Shown piece by piece: positions 1 to 9,539 of a DNA stretch of 64,000 nucleotides. The DNA comes from Rhizodiscina lignyota (taxonomy: Eukaryota > Ascomycota > Dothideomycetes > Aulographales > Rhizodiscinaceae): NCBI GenBank assembly GCA_010015805.1, contig ML978121.1, positions 3,844,001-3,908,000 of the forward strand. Direction: 5' to 3'. Positions within the stretch are counted from its first letter, which is position 1. Each line of letters opens with the position of its first letter. Both the position numbers and the translations under genes were made by a program. The notes below the pieces were generated by a model. That model was not told the DNA's origin and did no database searches. It saw only the letters and a list, made by a program, of their open reading frames with translations.

Positions 1-510
1 AAGACCAAGAGCGCCGTATCAATCAATGGAAAGAACAATCGCCCTACCGTTGCTGCATCAGCAGAGAACGGATACTATTTGGCTAGCGTATCTGAAGAGG
101 TCACACCAGATGCAGATGCCGAGGTGAACAATGGGTATATTATGGCTTACTTTAAAATGTACGCACCGCTGACCGTCTTCCAGCGAGACTGTGATCGACG
201 CCGTCGCCTCCAAAGAATCATGGGACAAGCTTTTCGCAAAGCGCGCTGCGCCGTTGTGCGAGGGCCATAGCGAACCGTGCATCACTCTGCTCAGTAAGAA
301 GAAAGGCTTCAATTGTGGGAGGAGCTTCTGGATATGCCCCCGGTAAGTGCGCTAATCCCGTGTCTTTGGATTGTGGTCGCCATGTGACGGAACAAGACTG
401 ACGTGTCGTTGACGTGCAGGCCTCTTGGTCCGTCTGGGAATAAGGAAGTTGGAACGCAATGGCGGTGTCGGACGTTCATATGGTCAAGTGACTGGAACGG
501 GAATGGATGA
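1..510 (+). CDS. APN2: DNA-(apurinic/apyrimidinic site) lyase Apn2, 3' end only
   Basis: This is the C-terminal part of the AP endonuclease/DNA lyase of base-excision repair; the catalytic domain lies left of the window. Exons are <1..134, 184..342 and 420..510, with introns 135-183 (GTATAT donor, CTGAC branch) and 343-419 (GTAAGT donor). The joined frame ends in a GRF zinc finger: CEGHSEPC, then FNCGRSFWICPRPLGP across the second intron, then WRCRTFIW and a stop at 508-510. Cys and His spacing and the GR(S/R)F core match zf-GRF, which is typical of the Apn2 C-terminus. APN2 is the classical left flank of the MAT1 locus in many filamentous ascomycetes, and here it lies about 5 kb from the MAT1-2-1 3' end. 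Identification rests on the GRF finger plus this context. Confidence 0.88.
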
Positions 511-1495
511 GCGGCTACTTGCTGCTATGAGGGAAGAGTTTGATGCGGACAATGTGCGGTATCATGATCTGGAATGACGGTGATGCCAAGTATCCAAAGC
601 CCGCGGCTTGGTGGGAATTAAAGAACAGGTGTCAACGTCTAGTCAAGATCAAAGAGCCAATAAGTCCCAAACGACATTTTGCTGTATAAATGCGGCATCA
701 ATTGCCTCCTAAATCTCGATATCAGCTACTAGTATTACTGAGGTTACCATCATCTAGCACAACAAAGGGTAACTACTGCTCGAAAAGCTGTAATCACGGA
801 AGTCTTCTGGCGGCCTCTCTCGACAGGATTGACTCCAATTATACCGGCTCGAGAATAAAGTATTTGGCCGCCGGGCAAACTCTCACACCCAAACTCGAAC
901 AGTTCTTATTCTTCGAGGTAGGCGATAGCACATCGAGAAGCTCACTTCTGAATTCCCTGGAGTACATATAACAGTACGAGTCTGTTGAAAAACTTGTACA
1001 CTATATTAGACACAGAGGCTATACATCGAAGCCTCTGGGGTAAGCTTTAATAGCCAAAGCCGAGTTGCTCTTTCTCCTTAAGTAAAGATACCATCGCTAG
1101 ATCTTCGGTTCTACGTTCTTTGGAGTGTGTACTTCTTGGTTGTTCAGTATCTTGCAGGCTATGATTAACTGGTTTGTCGCCATCGAAGCAGCCCGCACGC
1201 AGGAATGGTGGATTGAATTCATCACCATACCGACGACAAAAAAATAAGATTGCGATACCGGAGATTGGCAACAATAGGTACTTAGCTAGCGTGTTTTTCG
1301 CGTTTTCTTCTTCACCATAACAACAACAACATTGCCACGGCCGCGTGAGGAACACTTCACTAGCGCGTTGGCCACGAGCCCACAAATTCTCTTCCCGAAA
1401 ATAAACGAAGCACCACCTCTCATCTTCTTTCTTCTTCCTACACTTCTTCCACCTCACGCCTTGTTATCCACTGCTCATCGCCAAGGCTCTCTCTA
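511..1495. other. gene-free spacer between APN2 and the next gene
   Basis: No convincing gene is seen. The open frames here have no coding character and no splice-supported extension. It holds the 3' flank of APN2 and the promoter of the gene starting at 1496. A small inverted repeat, CAGAGGCT/AGCCTCTG with a 9-nt loop, lies at 1013-1037. Confidence 0.6.
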
Positions 1496-2706
1496 ATGGC
1501 TGAGAACTCTGCCGGCCATCCTCCTGCGGGAGGTTTTGCCTCTGATGACCCACTTTGTTCGTGTTCCCTTTGTTTGGTTTTCTGTTTTCAGCTTGCTAAT
1601 GCTCATTTCAGCTGTGGCGAACATGTCGGACGAGGACTATGAGAGACTGTACTTGAGTCAGTTCATTCCGGCAGAGTGGCTGCGCGAATTCCGCGAGCGT
1701 TACGATGGCACACCAGCCGCCGACGCGCCATCGAACCGGAAGAATGAATCGAGCGCCAATACGAAGTCAGACATTGGAAAATCATCCGACGTTGACGCGC
1801 AACCGAGCGATCAGGAGGATTCGAACGTCGATGTGGATCACAACATGGTTTTGGACTCGCAGGAGTTCCAAAATTTGCTACTCCCGTTCGGGGCTTACCT
1901 TGAACGTCGGCTCCGACCAAGTCAACGCGTCTCGAAAGAGGCAGCGGTAAAGATGGACCATGAATTCAGTCTCATGCTCCGTACGGTGATAGGTGCTGCC
2001 AAGGAGCTCCTCAAGTATCACGATGAGGATCCACTATCGATCGAGATCCTCGGGGAAACATGCTCCTACATTGAGAACTTAGTCACCTTGCGCGAGGAGC
2101 GCTCCGATGCGGTGTGGAAGTCTCGTCTTGAGGTTGCGGACATTCGCTGGGCCAGAGAGGTCGAGAGGCTAGAAGGCATACATGGCAAGGGCAAGATCAA
2201 CTTCGACAAGTTGAGGGACAACCCATTGAGTGGCTTCCACGATGAAGGCGCTCCACTCGTGTTGCTTCCGGAAGGTCTCCGCCACCCGCGTTACATCGTC
2301 ACGGCGATACCCCCAGGTGAAATCTCGATGCTCGAGAAGCAGTTCCAGGAAGAGGAGAGCATGGCAACTGCTCTTGGCATCCCGTACCAGAGGCCCTTCA
2401 ACTTCCGGCAGGCCGGCTTGCAGAAAGTCGTTGTGAATGGCGAGGCACGTCAACACATCATGGTACGTAGCGCTTGCACAACATACTCGACGTCATACTA
2501 ACATGATTCAGATGCGTATGCCCAGCGCGCATGTGCCCAATCAAGACTTTGAGGTGCCCGGAGGACCGCACAGCAACTTTGACCACCTCAATAGGCTGCT
2601 TGCGCGTCTCGAGGGACAAGTACCCAGGCAAGGCCCCATGCCCGTGGATATCCCGGTCATGCTAGTCGTGAGGCGCAATCCAGATTATGTGCCCACAGAT
2701 GAATAG
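1496..2706 (+). CDS. conserved-looking hypothetical protein between APN2 and MAT
   Basis: I do not recognise the family. The proposed model is join(1496..1556, 1612..2462, 2512..2706), giving 368 residues. Intron 2 (2463-2511) has a GTACGT donor, an ACTAAC branch and CAG. Intron 1 (1557-1611) uses a weaker GTTCGT donor but has a GCTAAT branch site and ends TTTCAG, and it keeps frame from an ATG at 1496. Translation could instead start at the ATG at 1623 (MSDEDYERLY). The product is soluble and acidic: an N-terminal segment with IPAEWLREF, a Ser/Asp-rich linker (about 55-100), a helical middle, and a C-terminal part with LPEGLRHPRYIV and PVDIPVMLVVRRNPDY. No signal peptide or membrane segment remains in this model. 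Its position next to MAT is notable but gives no function. Confidence 0.65.
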
Positions 2707-3107
2707 TTGGTTGCCCTAATGAGGCGGATGGGGTCAAAGGGTGTACAAGATAGATGAAAGCAAGAGTATAGCAATGAAATAATTAAGGTGCAGAACAGTA
2801 TAACTTCAACCAATGCACGCCTGTGACTATGAGCGCTATTTTAACTCACGCATATTCAACAAGACGCAACAGAAGGTGAACAAGGAAATGAGAACCTATA
2901 AAGGAGCTCCAGGGCGTAACTAAACAATGCTTCTAACAACTGAGTACTCCAGGCAACGAGTAAATAAACATAAAATTTACGCGCCACGGCTGGGTCCGGT
3001 TCATAGGTTATACGTGTCAAAGTAGACATAGCTAAAGGTTGAGTACAAAGGTAGAACGAACAAATGAGCTCCAGAGCACAATTTAATGGTCTCTACTCTC
3101 TCCGTAT

Positions 3108-3535
3108 TATAGCAGAACAGTTAGCTAGTACGAGGGTGACGAAATAGTTGAGTCCTATAAAGCTTGAACGTATTCAGTAAAAACGAGGTTTCCTCTTCAA
3201 CGCTAGCAGGAGCATCTCTGAAAGGTCGATAAGTTATATATTAGAGTTCGCCTATCTAAAATGAAGAGGTTTTATAGCAGAGTAGTTAGCTAGTACGAGA
3301 GTGACAAAATAGTTGAGTCCTATGAAGCTTGAACGTATTCAGCAAGAGCGAGGTTTCCTCGTTAACGCTAGCGAGAGTATCTCTAAAAAGTATTCAGTAA
3401 AAGTAAGGTTTCCTCTTCAATGCTAGCGAGAGCATTTCTAAAAGGTATTTAGTAAAAGCGAGGATTCCTCTTTAACGCTAGCGAGAGCATCTCTAAAAGG
3501 TCGATAAATTATATACTAGAGTTCGTCTCTCTAAA
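3108..3535. repeat. nested tandem repeat, 165-bp units with 55-bp subunits
   Basis: A unit beginning TATAGCAGA at 3108 recurs at 3273 (period 165 bp) with only a few differences, including a shared GTTAGCTAGTACGAG block and TTGAGTCCTAT. Inside the second unit a 55-bp subunit (TATTCAGTAAAAGCGAGG through GCGAGAGCATCTCTAAAA) is present three times, starting near 3335, 3391 and 3445. The end block after 3500 includes CGAGGATATACATCCTCG near 3574. A diverged relative of the subunit and end block lies at 43.3 kb, so this is a dispersed family and not only a local duplication. No open reading frame or terminal inverted repeat was found. Confidence 0.75.
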
Positions 3536-4390
3536 ACATATAGCTTCAACGTATATAACTTATATTAACTATCGAGGATATACATCCTCGTAGTTCTATA
3601 TATTGTAGCCACGACTCAATTATTTTGTCACCTACTTAGCCAGATAGCTACGATTAAACTAAACTTAGTAATTACTACCCGTCTTTACTAAATAACTTGC
3701 GTCGTACGTAGGCTTACTGTTGCAGTGTTGCACTATTCGGATTCGCGCACAGAACGGAATATCGTGTCTTGTGATATAGTATGTACGTGTTCAAACTCAG
3801 ATATACAGCTTAATATAGACCAATCAGAAGGCAGGAAAAGCGCACAAACAGTAATCTGAAACGTATATTCAAGAATTGAAAGGCATAAGGCTAAGCTAGC
3901 TGTGAAACCATGAATTGGTACGCGATCAATCGCGATGATTTTTCGCGATATCAATAACTAATCAATAACTAAAATAGAATTAGGAAAGCGGCTATTATCT
4001 AACCTAAGGACAATTCCTTCCAGCTAGCTTATTGCCTCTTTAGGCCGCCCACCCCATCGAAATCTTCGACTTTTTGGTAATGCGCCACTTTGCACTTCTA
4101 TAATAACCGCCTACGGCCGAAATTCGAAAAAAGCGCTCCATTTGATTTCAAGTCAAGCCTTCCTACGCGTATTTACTTACGTTTTATAACTATATAGGCG
4201 CCGGTTGTAACGGTCTACTCTTTTGAAATTCCTTCGTGCGCCCGGCGTCACGTGATTGCCGTATATCTTCGAATTTTAAATATTACCTCCTCTCTCTCTA
4301 CAACAACTCACTCGCTTCAACTACAGCTATCTTAGTAGGTTAATCTCAACGTATATATCACGCGTATAAGCTTACTTTTAACGTAATAAG

Positions 4391-4806
4391 TAGCGAGCAC
4401 CGAATAGCGAGCCAGCGAGCACCGAAACAGCAGGCACTCAAGCCAGCCAGCGAGCGCCCGAGCGAGATAGGCACCGAAACAAGCCAGCCAGCAAGCGCCC
4501 GAGCGAGCCACAGGCACCCAAGCCAGCCAGCGAGCACCGAAATAGCAGGCACTCAAGCCAGCCAGCGAGCGCCCGAGCGAGCCACAGGCACCGAAACAGC
4601 AGACACCCAAGCCAGCCAGCGTGCGCCCGAGCGAGCCACAAGCACTCAAGCCAGCCAGCGAGCACCGAAGCCAGCCAGCGAGCCCATAAGCACCGAAGTA
4701 GTAGGCACTTAAGCTGGCCAGTAAGCACCGAATAAGTAGGTATAGAGGCACTGAATGAACAGGTGCAGAAGCACCGAATGCGCAGGCAAAGGCACCGAAT
4801 AAGCAT
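4391..4806. repeat. minisatellite of GCGAGC/CAGCCAGC units
   Basis: About 400 bp of imperfect, interleaved short units built from AAGCCAGCCAGCGAGC, GCCCGAGCGAGCCACAGG and CACCGAAACAGCAGGCA. Units are most alike at 4391-4680 and decay to the right, where only GCACCGAATAAGC-type units remain. All three minus-strand frames stay largely open and would encode Leu-Ala-Gly-Trp-rich repeats, which is expected from unit lengths and lack of stops and is not evidence of a gene. The array is much richer in GC than the AT-rich DNA around it. Confidence 0.8.
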
Positions 4807-5727
4807 ACACTTAATGAATTCAATATCCCGTTCACGTCGCGTGCCTTATAACTAATCATATCGCGTGACCATAATCACGTGACATTACCCTCTTCCCCTA
4901 ACACGAAGCAACGCGTGTGGGCATAGGGACTGCAACAGAAATAAAGATCGAAAAATCAATGACTAAGCGCTGAACCCTAACCCTGATCACGTGTTAAGCC
5001 CAAACAGGAAATAGTTCCCGAGCTTCCGCTTGAAATGCGCGCACAGAAATTCCCACACAGCTCAAGGCTTGAATGCTAAGGAGATATTGAAACCTTCATA
5101 AAAGCACCCTTTTTTAATGAATTACAAGGCATCTTGCATATTATTCAGGCAGAAACCCCCACGTGGGCCAAAAATGGCCAATGAAAATCTCTCTCTTTCA
5201 CAGAAATTCCACCACAGCACAAGAACCCAAACTTCAAGCTCCGAAGCAAGCAGCTTTCCCGTGTCAGTAGTAGTGATAGTCCAGAGGTGAGATACATTAA
5301 ACCTAATTTCGGCATGCCTCGCCAACAAGTCGATGGCCTCACAGCTTCAAAAAGTTGGGGAAGAACATTGGTGGATAATCATCCTTTTATTTTTCTATAT
5401 ACCTAGAAGAGAGCTTCGTGTATTCCGTAACCCGCACAACCCGCACAATTCTGCAAAAGAAGTAAGGAAATAGAAGGTTTGCCGTGATGCGCCAAAGGGA
5501 AAATCCAGAAAATCCAGAACAATCCTCCATCATTATTGTCTCTTCCACAATCTGTGAGAACCTCCATCGAGAACAAAGCCAACAATCCAATACCCAAAAT
5601 ATGAAAAGGAAAAGAAGGCCGGCATCAGTGTCGACATAATCATGAATTTTTGTCGAATGTAGACAGGGCCGGTGTCGTAGGAGCAAAGAGGCTTGACCGA
5701 ATCAATTCAGCTCAGGGTAAGATCGGT

Positions 5728-7083
5728 TTAGTTGAAGATACGGGGGTCGATGAAATAGTCCTCTGGGCCGCCGTCGAGATTCCCTCCCATGAAATCGCCC
5801 TCCAAGACAGACAACTCATCGACGAGCTGGTCGTGGCGGTCAGTCTCCATATCGAACGCTTGTGCGACGGAGAGAGGATTCGCTGGGTCGAAGTTGGTAA
5901 GGCCAGGGGAGTGCACATATGGTAGGAATCCATCGGTTCCCATTGCATAAACAGTCTGAGCATCATTTTGGGATGCTTGTAGAGCACTGTTCGCAGTCGT
6001 CGCAAATGAGTCAAATCCGCCGATGAGCCGGTTCTCAAAGGAAGCTGCGCCGACGGGATCGACATCCGCATTGATGTTGTTGCAAAGAGCATCAATCACC
6101 TCGTTCGAGCCATCGTATGGCATCATGGGGAATTCGAAACCGTTTCCGTCAGCTGTCGCGGGGCATGGTGGCGGAAGCCCTGCATGAACCATTTGGAGAA
6201 CTTGGGACCCGTAGACGTATCCAATGGGGTCGAGAATCTCAGCGGTATCAGTGGTTCCACCGTTCGAGGCTGCTGTGGCAAAAGCAGCTTTGCGCTTGGT
6301 CGCTCTTCTCTTCTTTTCTCCTGACTTCCTTGGCTGATAGTGGTAGCCTGGGTGGCGAGCTAGATGCTCGGTCTTCACTTCCATCGCCTTCGCTTTCCAG
6401 CTCTCCTTGACCGTCTCGCTCTCGTTTTGCCACTGACGTCCAAGGATAACAGCTAGAGTCTTGTCAGTCAAAGGTCTACTTAGAATATGGCCGAATACAC
6501 TTACAGATCTCGTTGTTATGCAGATGAGGGTTTGCTTTCTTCAGGTCCGGGTGATGCTTCTGGCGATACAGGATGAAGGCGTTTGGAGGGCGAGGGACCT
6601 TGGATTGGGCCTTCTCTGAAGCTCGAGACACTCCATTTGGAGGTGGAGACGCAGAAGAGGTGGAGGAAGTGGACTTGATGGCAACGATGCCGGCAAGTGC
6701 CAAACTGTTAAGGGATCGATCTTGGATGGCTTTAAGCCGAGACATCGGAATTCCAGCAGGAAGGAAGGGCTGAGGCGGAACGTAGGACGGAGGGATTGGA
6801 ACAGCTCTGCCCGGAGATATGGTTGCCCAGTGTTCCTTGTAGACGATCTCCAATGCAGAAATGCGCATGTGGCGGCTGCTAAAGTCAGTTGCAGCTCAGA
6901 ATTGGGATTAGAGAAAACATACGTGAAGTAGTCCTGAAGAACCGCAGCTCCATCATAGCCAACCAACTGTGTAGGAAAGGAGACTTGATTGCGGTCATTT
7001 GGCAGCTGTCTCATCAGAGCGCCGAACCAAAGGTTGTCAACAAGAGTTTGTTTTGCCGGGTTAAGAACGATGTTGGTCGCCAT
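5728..7083 (-). CDS. MAT1-2-1: mating-type HMG-box transcription factor MAT1-2-1
   Basis: Master regulator of mating identity in MAT1-2 strains; a nuclear DNA-binding protein. Model complement(join(5728..6452, 6505..6878, 6923..7083)), 419 residues, start at the ATG of MATNIVLNP. Intron 1 has a GTATGT donor and TTTAG acceptor; intron 2 has GTAAGT and CTCTAG. The HMG box (about 149-215) reads PRPPNAFILYRQKHHPDLK, then HLHNNEIS|VILGRQW, then WKAKAMEVKTEHLARHPGYHY and YQPRKSGEKKRR. Intron 2 splits the serine codon of NEIS|VILG, the usual conserved intron position of MAT1-2-1 HMG boxes. The N-terminal 60 residues resemble the pre-box region of Dothideomycete MAT1-2-1. The gene diverges from the gene at 7476 over a 392-bp spacer. 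Identification is firm; a single idiomorph is present, so a heterothallic MAT1-2 strain is the simplest reading, but homothallism cannot be excluded from one window. Confidence 0.96.
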
Positions 7084-7475
7084 TTTGGAGTGTACTGTTG
7101 AAGATGGAAGCGTAAAGTGAAGAAAAGCTTGGAGAGTTGCTGTTGCAAGCTGGTGAGTTTCGAAGAGTTGGAAGATAGGAAGGATGGAGGACGAGGAGGT
7201 AATCGAGTTACTCCATGGCCTGCAAATGTGGTGGCTGGAATGGCCCCAGTGGTGTGTTGAGAAAACCCAGATTGTTTTCGAGGTGAAATGGTGATTGTTG
7301 TGAGTGCTCCATAAGTTGCGACGTCGGCGCGACAACCAACCTCCTCCACCTTAGTTAGACTTTGCATCACAACACAACACTTTGCCCGAACAAAACTTCA
7401 AATAGTGCACAAGACTATCTTCATCACTTAAAACCTCTTCAAATCCACCATCTGAATTCTTGCATCCCAGCTACA
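7084..7475. promoter_or_regulatory. divergent promoter between MAT1-2-1 and the homeodomain-like gene
   Basis: The 392 bp between the two start codons must carry both promoters. It includes CT-rich and CA-rich leaders near each start (TTCATCACTTAAAACC and ATCCCAGCTACAATG on the right). The shared spacer suggests co-expression of the two MAT genes; no specific factor site could be assigned. Confidence 0.5.
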
Positions 7476-8452
7476 ATGCCATCAGAGGGTGAGCCCAGCT
7501 TTATGGCAGAACTGCGAGAGTTGAGGCGCCTTTTCGAACAACACAGCCGCCCTGATGACGCTGAGAGCTCTTCAGGTGAACCGCCGCCGTCGAATGACGC
7601 CCGCATGGGACGCAAGGTCACGATCCCTTATGACGTTAGAATGGATGCGGAGGCCCTGAAATTGCTCGACAAGTCGTACGCTGAGGAGCAGCGCGTAATC
7701 AATCAGCTGTCAGCCGGGTTCGACGACCCTGTTCTCGGTCCTCTCCACGCTGGTGTCTTCAAGAACTACGGAATCGATGACGCGAGGCCGTTGAGGATGA
7801 TGGCCATCAAGGAGGCGATTGGAAGGTGAGCCAACGAAACAGATATACCTTCTGGCACAAAGAAAATTGACTGACTTACCAACGCAGCGAAACTGATATC
7901 GCGGCAAAACAAGCCGGCTTGATCGCCGAGGGGCCCTACGTCAAGAACGTTCCCGTGGATGCTCTCAACCTTCTCGAACAGTTCTTTGAGGACAACCCAA
8001 ACCCCAACCCCGCTGAAGTGGCGTTGCTTTCGCGAGGAACGAGAATGACGAGAGCAGATGTTAACGCGTGGTGTAAGTTTCCCCGTCAGAATCTTAATAG
8101 AGGAGTTTTGTGCAAGACTAACATGATACATGTTCCAGTCGTGTGGAAGAAGAACTCAATCCTCCACGTGGAGATGGTGGAGAAGATGGCGCTGGCAGAT
8201 ATGAAGAAGTCCTACGAGAATATCAAGACCGCCATGGCTCTAATCGAGGCTAAGAAGGAGGCGAAGGCACAGGAGGAGAAGAGGGCGAAGAATGCAAAGA
8301 AGTACGCCAGAAAGAAGGCCAAAAAGCAGGCGGAAAAGCAGGCCAAGCGCGAGGCCGAAGGAGGCGAGACCGAAGGAGGCGAGACCGAAGGAGGAGAGGC
8401 TACAGAAAGCACTGGCGAAGAACAGGATGAGGAGAAAGACATGTTGTCCTGA
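7476..8452 (+). CDS. second MAT1-2 locus gene; homeodomain-like helix-turn-helix protein with Lys-rich coiled tail
   Basis: Model join(7476..7825, 7888..8072, 8139..8452), 282 residues; both introns have good donors (GTGAGC, GTAAGT) and CAG acceptors. Residues about 138-184 read like a homeodomain helix 1 to helix 3: LNLLEQFFEDNPNPNPAE, then TRMTRADVNAWFVWKKN. The pattern L..FF.DNP.P...E...L......V..WF...K is that of TALE-type homeodomains, but the position of the invariant Asn of helix 3 (WFxN) is Trp181, so canonical base contact would be lost. Splicing of intron 2 itself creates the Trp-Phe pair. The C-terminus (about 195-265) is Lys/Ala/Glu-rich, likely coiled coil, followed by three EGGET repeats. 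It could correspond to the accessory MAT1-2 genes (such as MAT1-2-12) described for Mycosphaerellaceae/Teratosphaeriaceae; I cannot verify this. Gene reality is well supported; the homeodomain assignment is inference. Confidence 0.85.
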
Positions 8453-9182
8453 TGTTGTCTCAGGGCCCAATACATGAACGGGACCGTCTCGGCTGGAATG
8501 TGGGAGCTTTGTTCTCCCACAAGAAAGTGCACAACCCACACGGCCGCAGCAAGCATTGCTTCTTTTCTTTGTTTCCCTTACCGGCATGGAAGATGGGTCT
8601 CTTCCTCTATTCAACAGGGCGACGGATACACATGAAGTCAGGGCAAGGCATGGAAGGATCCGTCGCGGCGTCGCGGATAAATGTCTCACCCGTCCGCTCC
8701 TTTAGTTTACCCTAATCCCCCTGATTTTCCCATTTCCTCTCTCTCCTAGCTTATACTCTACAAAAATTGACTCCTTTCCTTAACTACATGCTCTCAAGAT
8801 GGTGCAGGTACGTGCTGTCCACGCAGATGAGATCGTTGTGTGCTCCAACGCGGCTTTGTTCCCTCCGCTGTCCGAACGCGACCGTAGCGACCTTAAGCAG
8901 TGAAAGCATGCTTACGATGTCGAACAAAGGCTCACGTGCATTCAGCCGTTCTCAATCAAGAGAATGATTGGGAGGTAAAAGATCCAATCTCATCCACCTT
9001 GCCGAGACAGCATCTGTGGATGCATCGGTCAGTTAGGATCTATTCAGAGAGAGAAACAATGCGCAACCTCGACAATGGCATAAACGGACCAAATTTCAAC
9101 TCAATTCTGCTCTCAAAATCATTTAAACTATATTCTTATCCATTGCTATTGACTTGTGATTAATTTTTTTAATCATCTTCTC

Positions 9183-9207
9183 CGTTTTATGTATCTTACA
9201 TAAAACG
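9183..9207. repeat. perfect 11-bp inverted repeat (hairpin)
   Basis: CGTTTTATGTA and TACATAAAACG are separated by TCT, giving a perfect 11-bp stem with a 3-nt loop. Immediately to its left (about 9158-9174) GATTAA and TTAATC flank a T run, a second smaller hairpin. It could be a transcript-end structure or a remnant of an element end. Confidence 0.6.
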
Positions 9208-9276
9208 AAGCGTCGCATCCGACCTTCTCCCAGACGGTCATCTCCTTTTAGAATATGCCCTGTAAACCTTCAAACC

Positions 9277-9539
9277 TTTTCAGAAAACCCCCTGCTCGCA
9301 TCTGAGCCTTTCGAGAAAACTAGGGTGATCCATAACTACCATCTTCCGATAATGTCGAAGGCTGGTGCCTCACGCGGCCATTTCAGGCACAATAGCCCAG
9401 CCTCTGAATAGTGGCAGGCCGGAAGCTCCGACCCCTCCAGCCTCCCCAGCCTCGCCATTATCGTTTTCAGAAAACCTACCCGCCATCCGTCAAACGTTTT
9501 GGGAAAACCTCCTTGCGCAGTCGAACTCTTTGGGAAAAT
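9277..9539. repeat. cluster of five TTTTC-GAAAA palindromic motifs
   Basis: Copies are at 9277-9288 (TTTTCAGAAAAC), 9309-9320 (TTTCGAGAAAAC), 9463-9475 (GTTTTCAGAAAAC), 9496-9508 (GTTTTGGGAAAAC) and 9528-9539 (CTTTGGGAAAAT). Spacing within each group is 32-33 bp. The sequence between the copies is not conserved, so this is either a decayed tandem repeat or spaced binding sites. Confidence 0.55.

Larger units (their letters stand above)
2707..5727. other. 3-kb AT-rich spacer left of MAT1-2-1
   Basis: No gene is seen. The stretch holds a nested tandem repeat (3108-3535), AT-rich sequence with the look of C-to-T decay (repeat-induced point mutation would be one explanation), a GC-richer minisatellite (4391-4806), three TCACGTG motifs (4248, 4875, 4987) and a short CCCTAACCCT tract at 4975-4984. 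The long minus-strand open frames at 4332-4859 are products of the repeat and not genes. Confidence 0.6.

Noticed and set aside
1047-1457. 136-residue minus-strand open frame
   Set aside because: It overlaps the promoter of the gene at 1496, shows no family motif and has Cys/Arg-rich low-complexity content.
1536-1622. An open frame from 1536 that would give a signal-peptide-like N-terminus (MPLMTHFVRVPFVWFSVF)
   Set aside because: The stretch has pyrimidine-rich intron character with a GCTAAT branch site and TTTCAG acceptor; the hydrophobic start is best explained as intron sequence read through.
4332-4859. Long minus-strand open frames rich in Leu-Ala-Gly-Trp
   Set aside because: They are the translation of a minisatellite; open in more than one frame, with no splice or start context.
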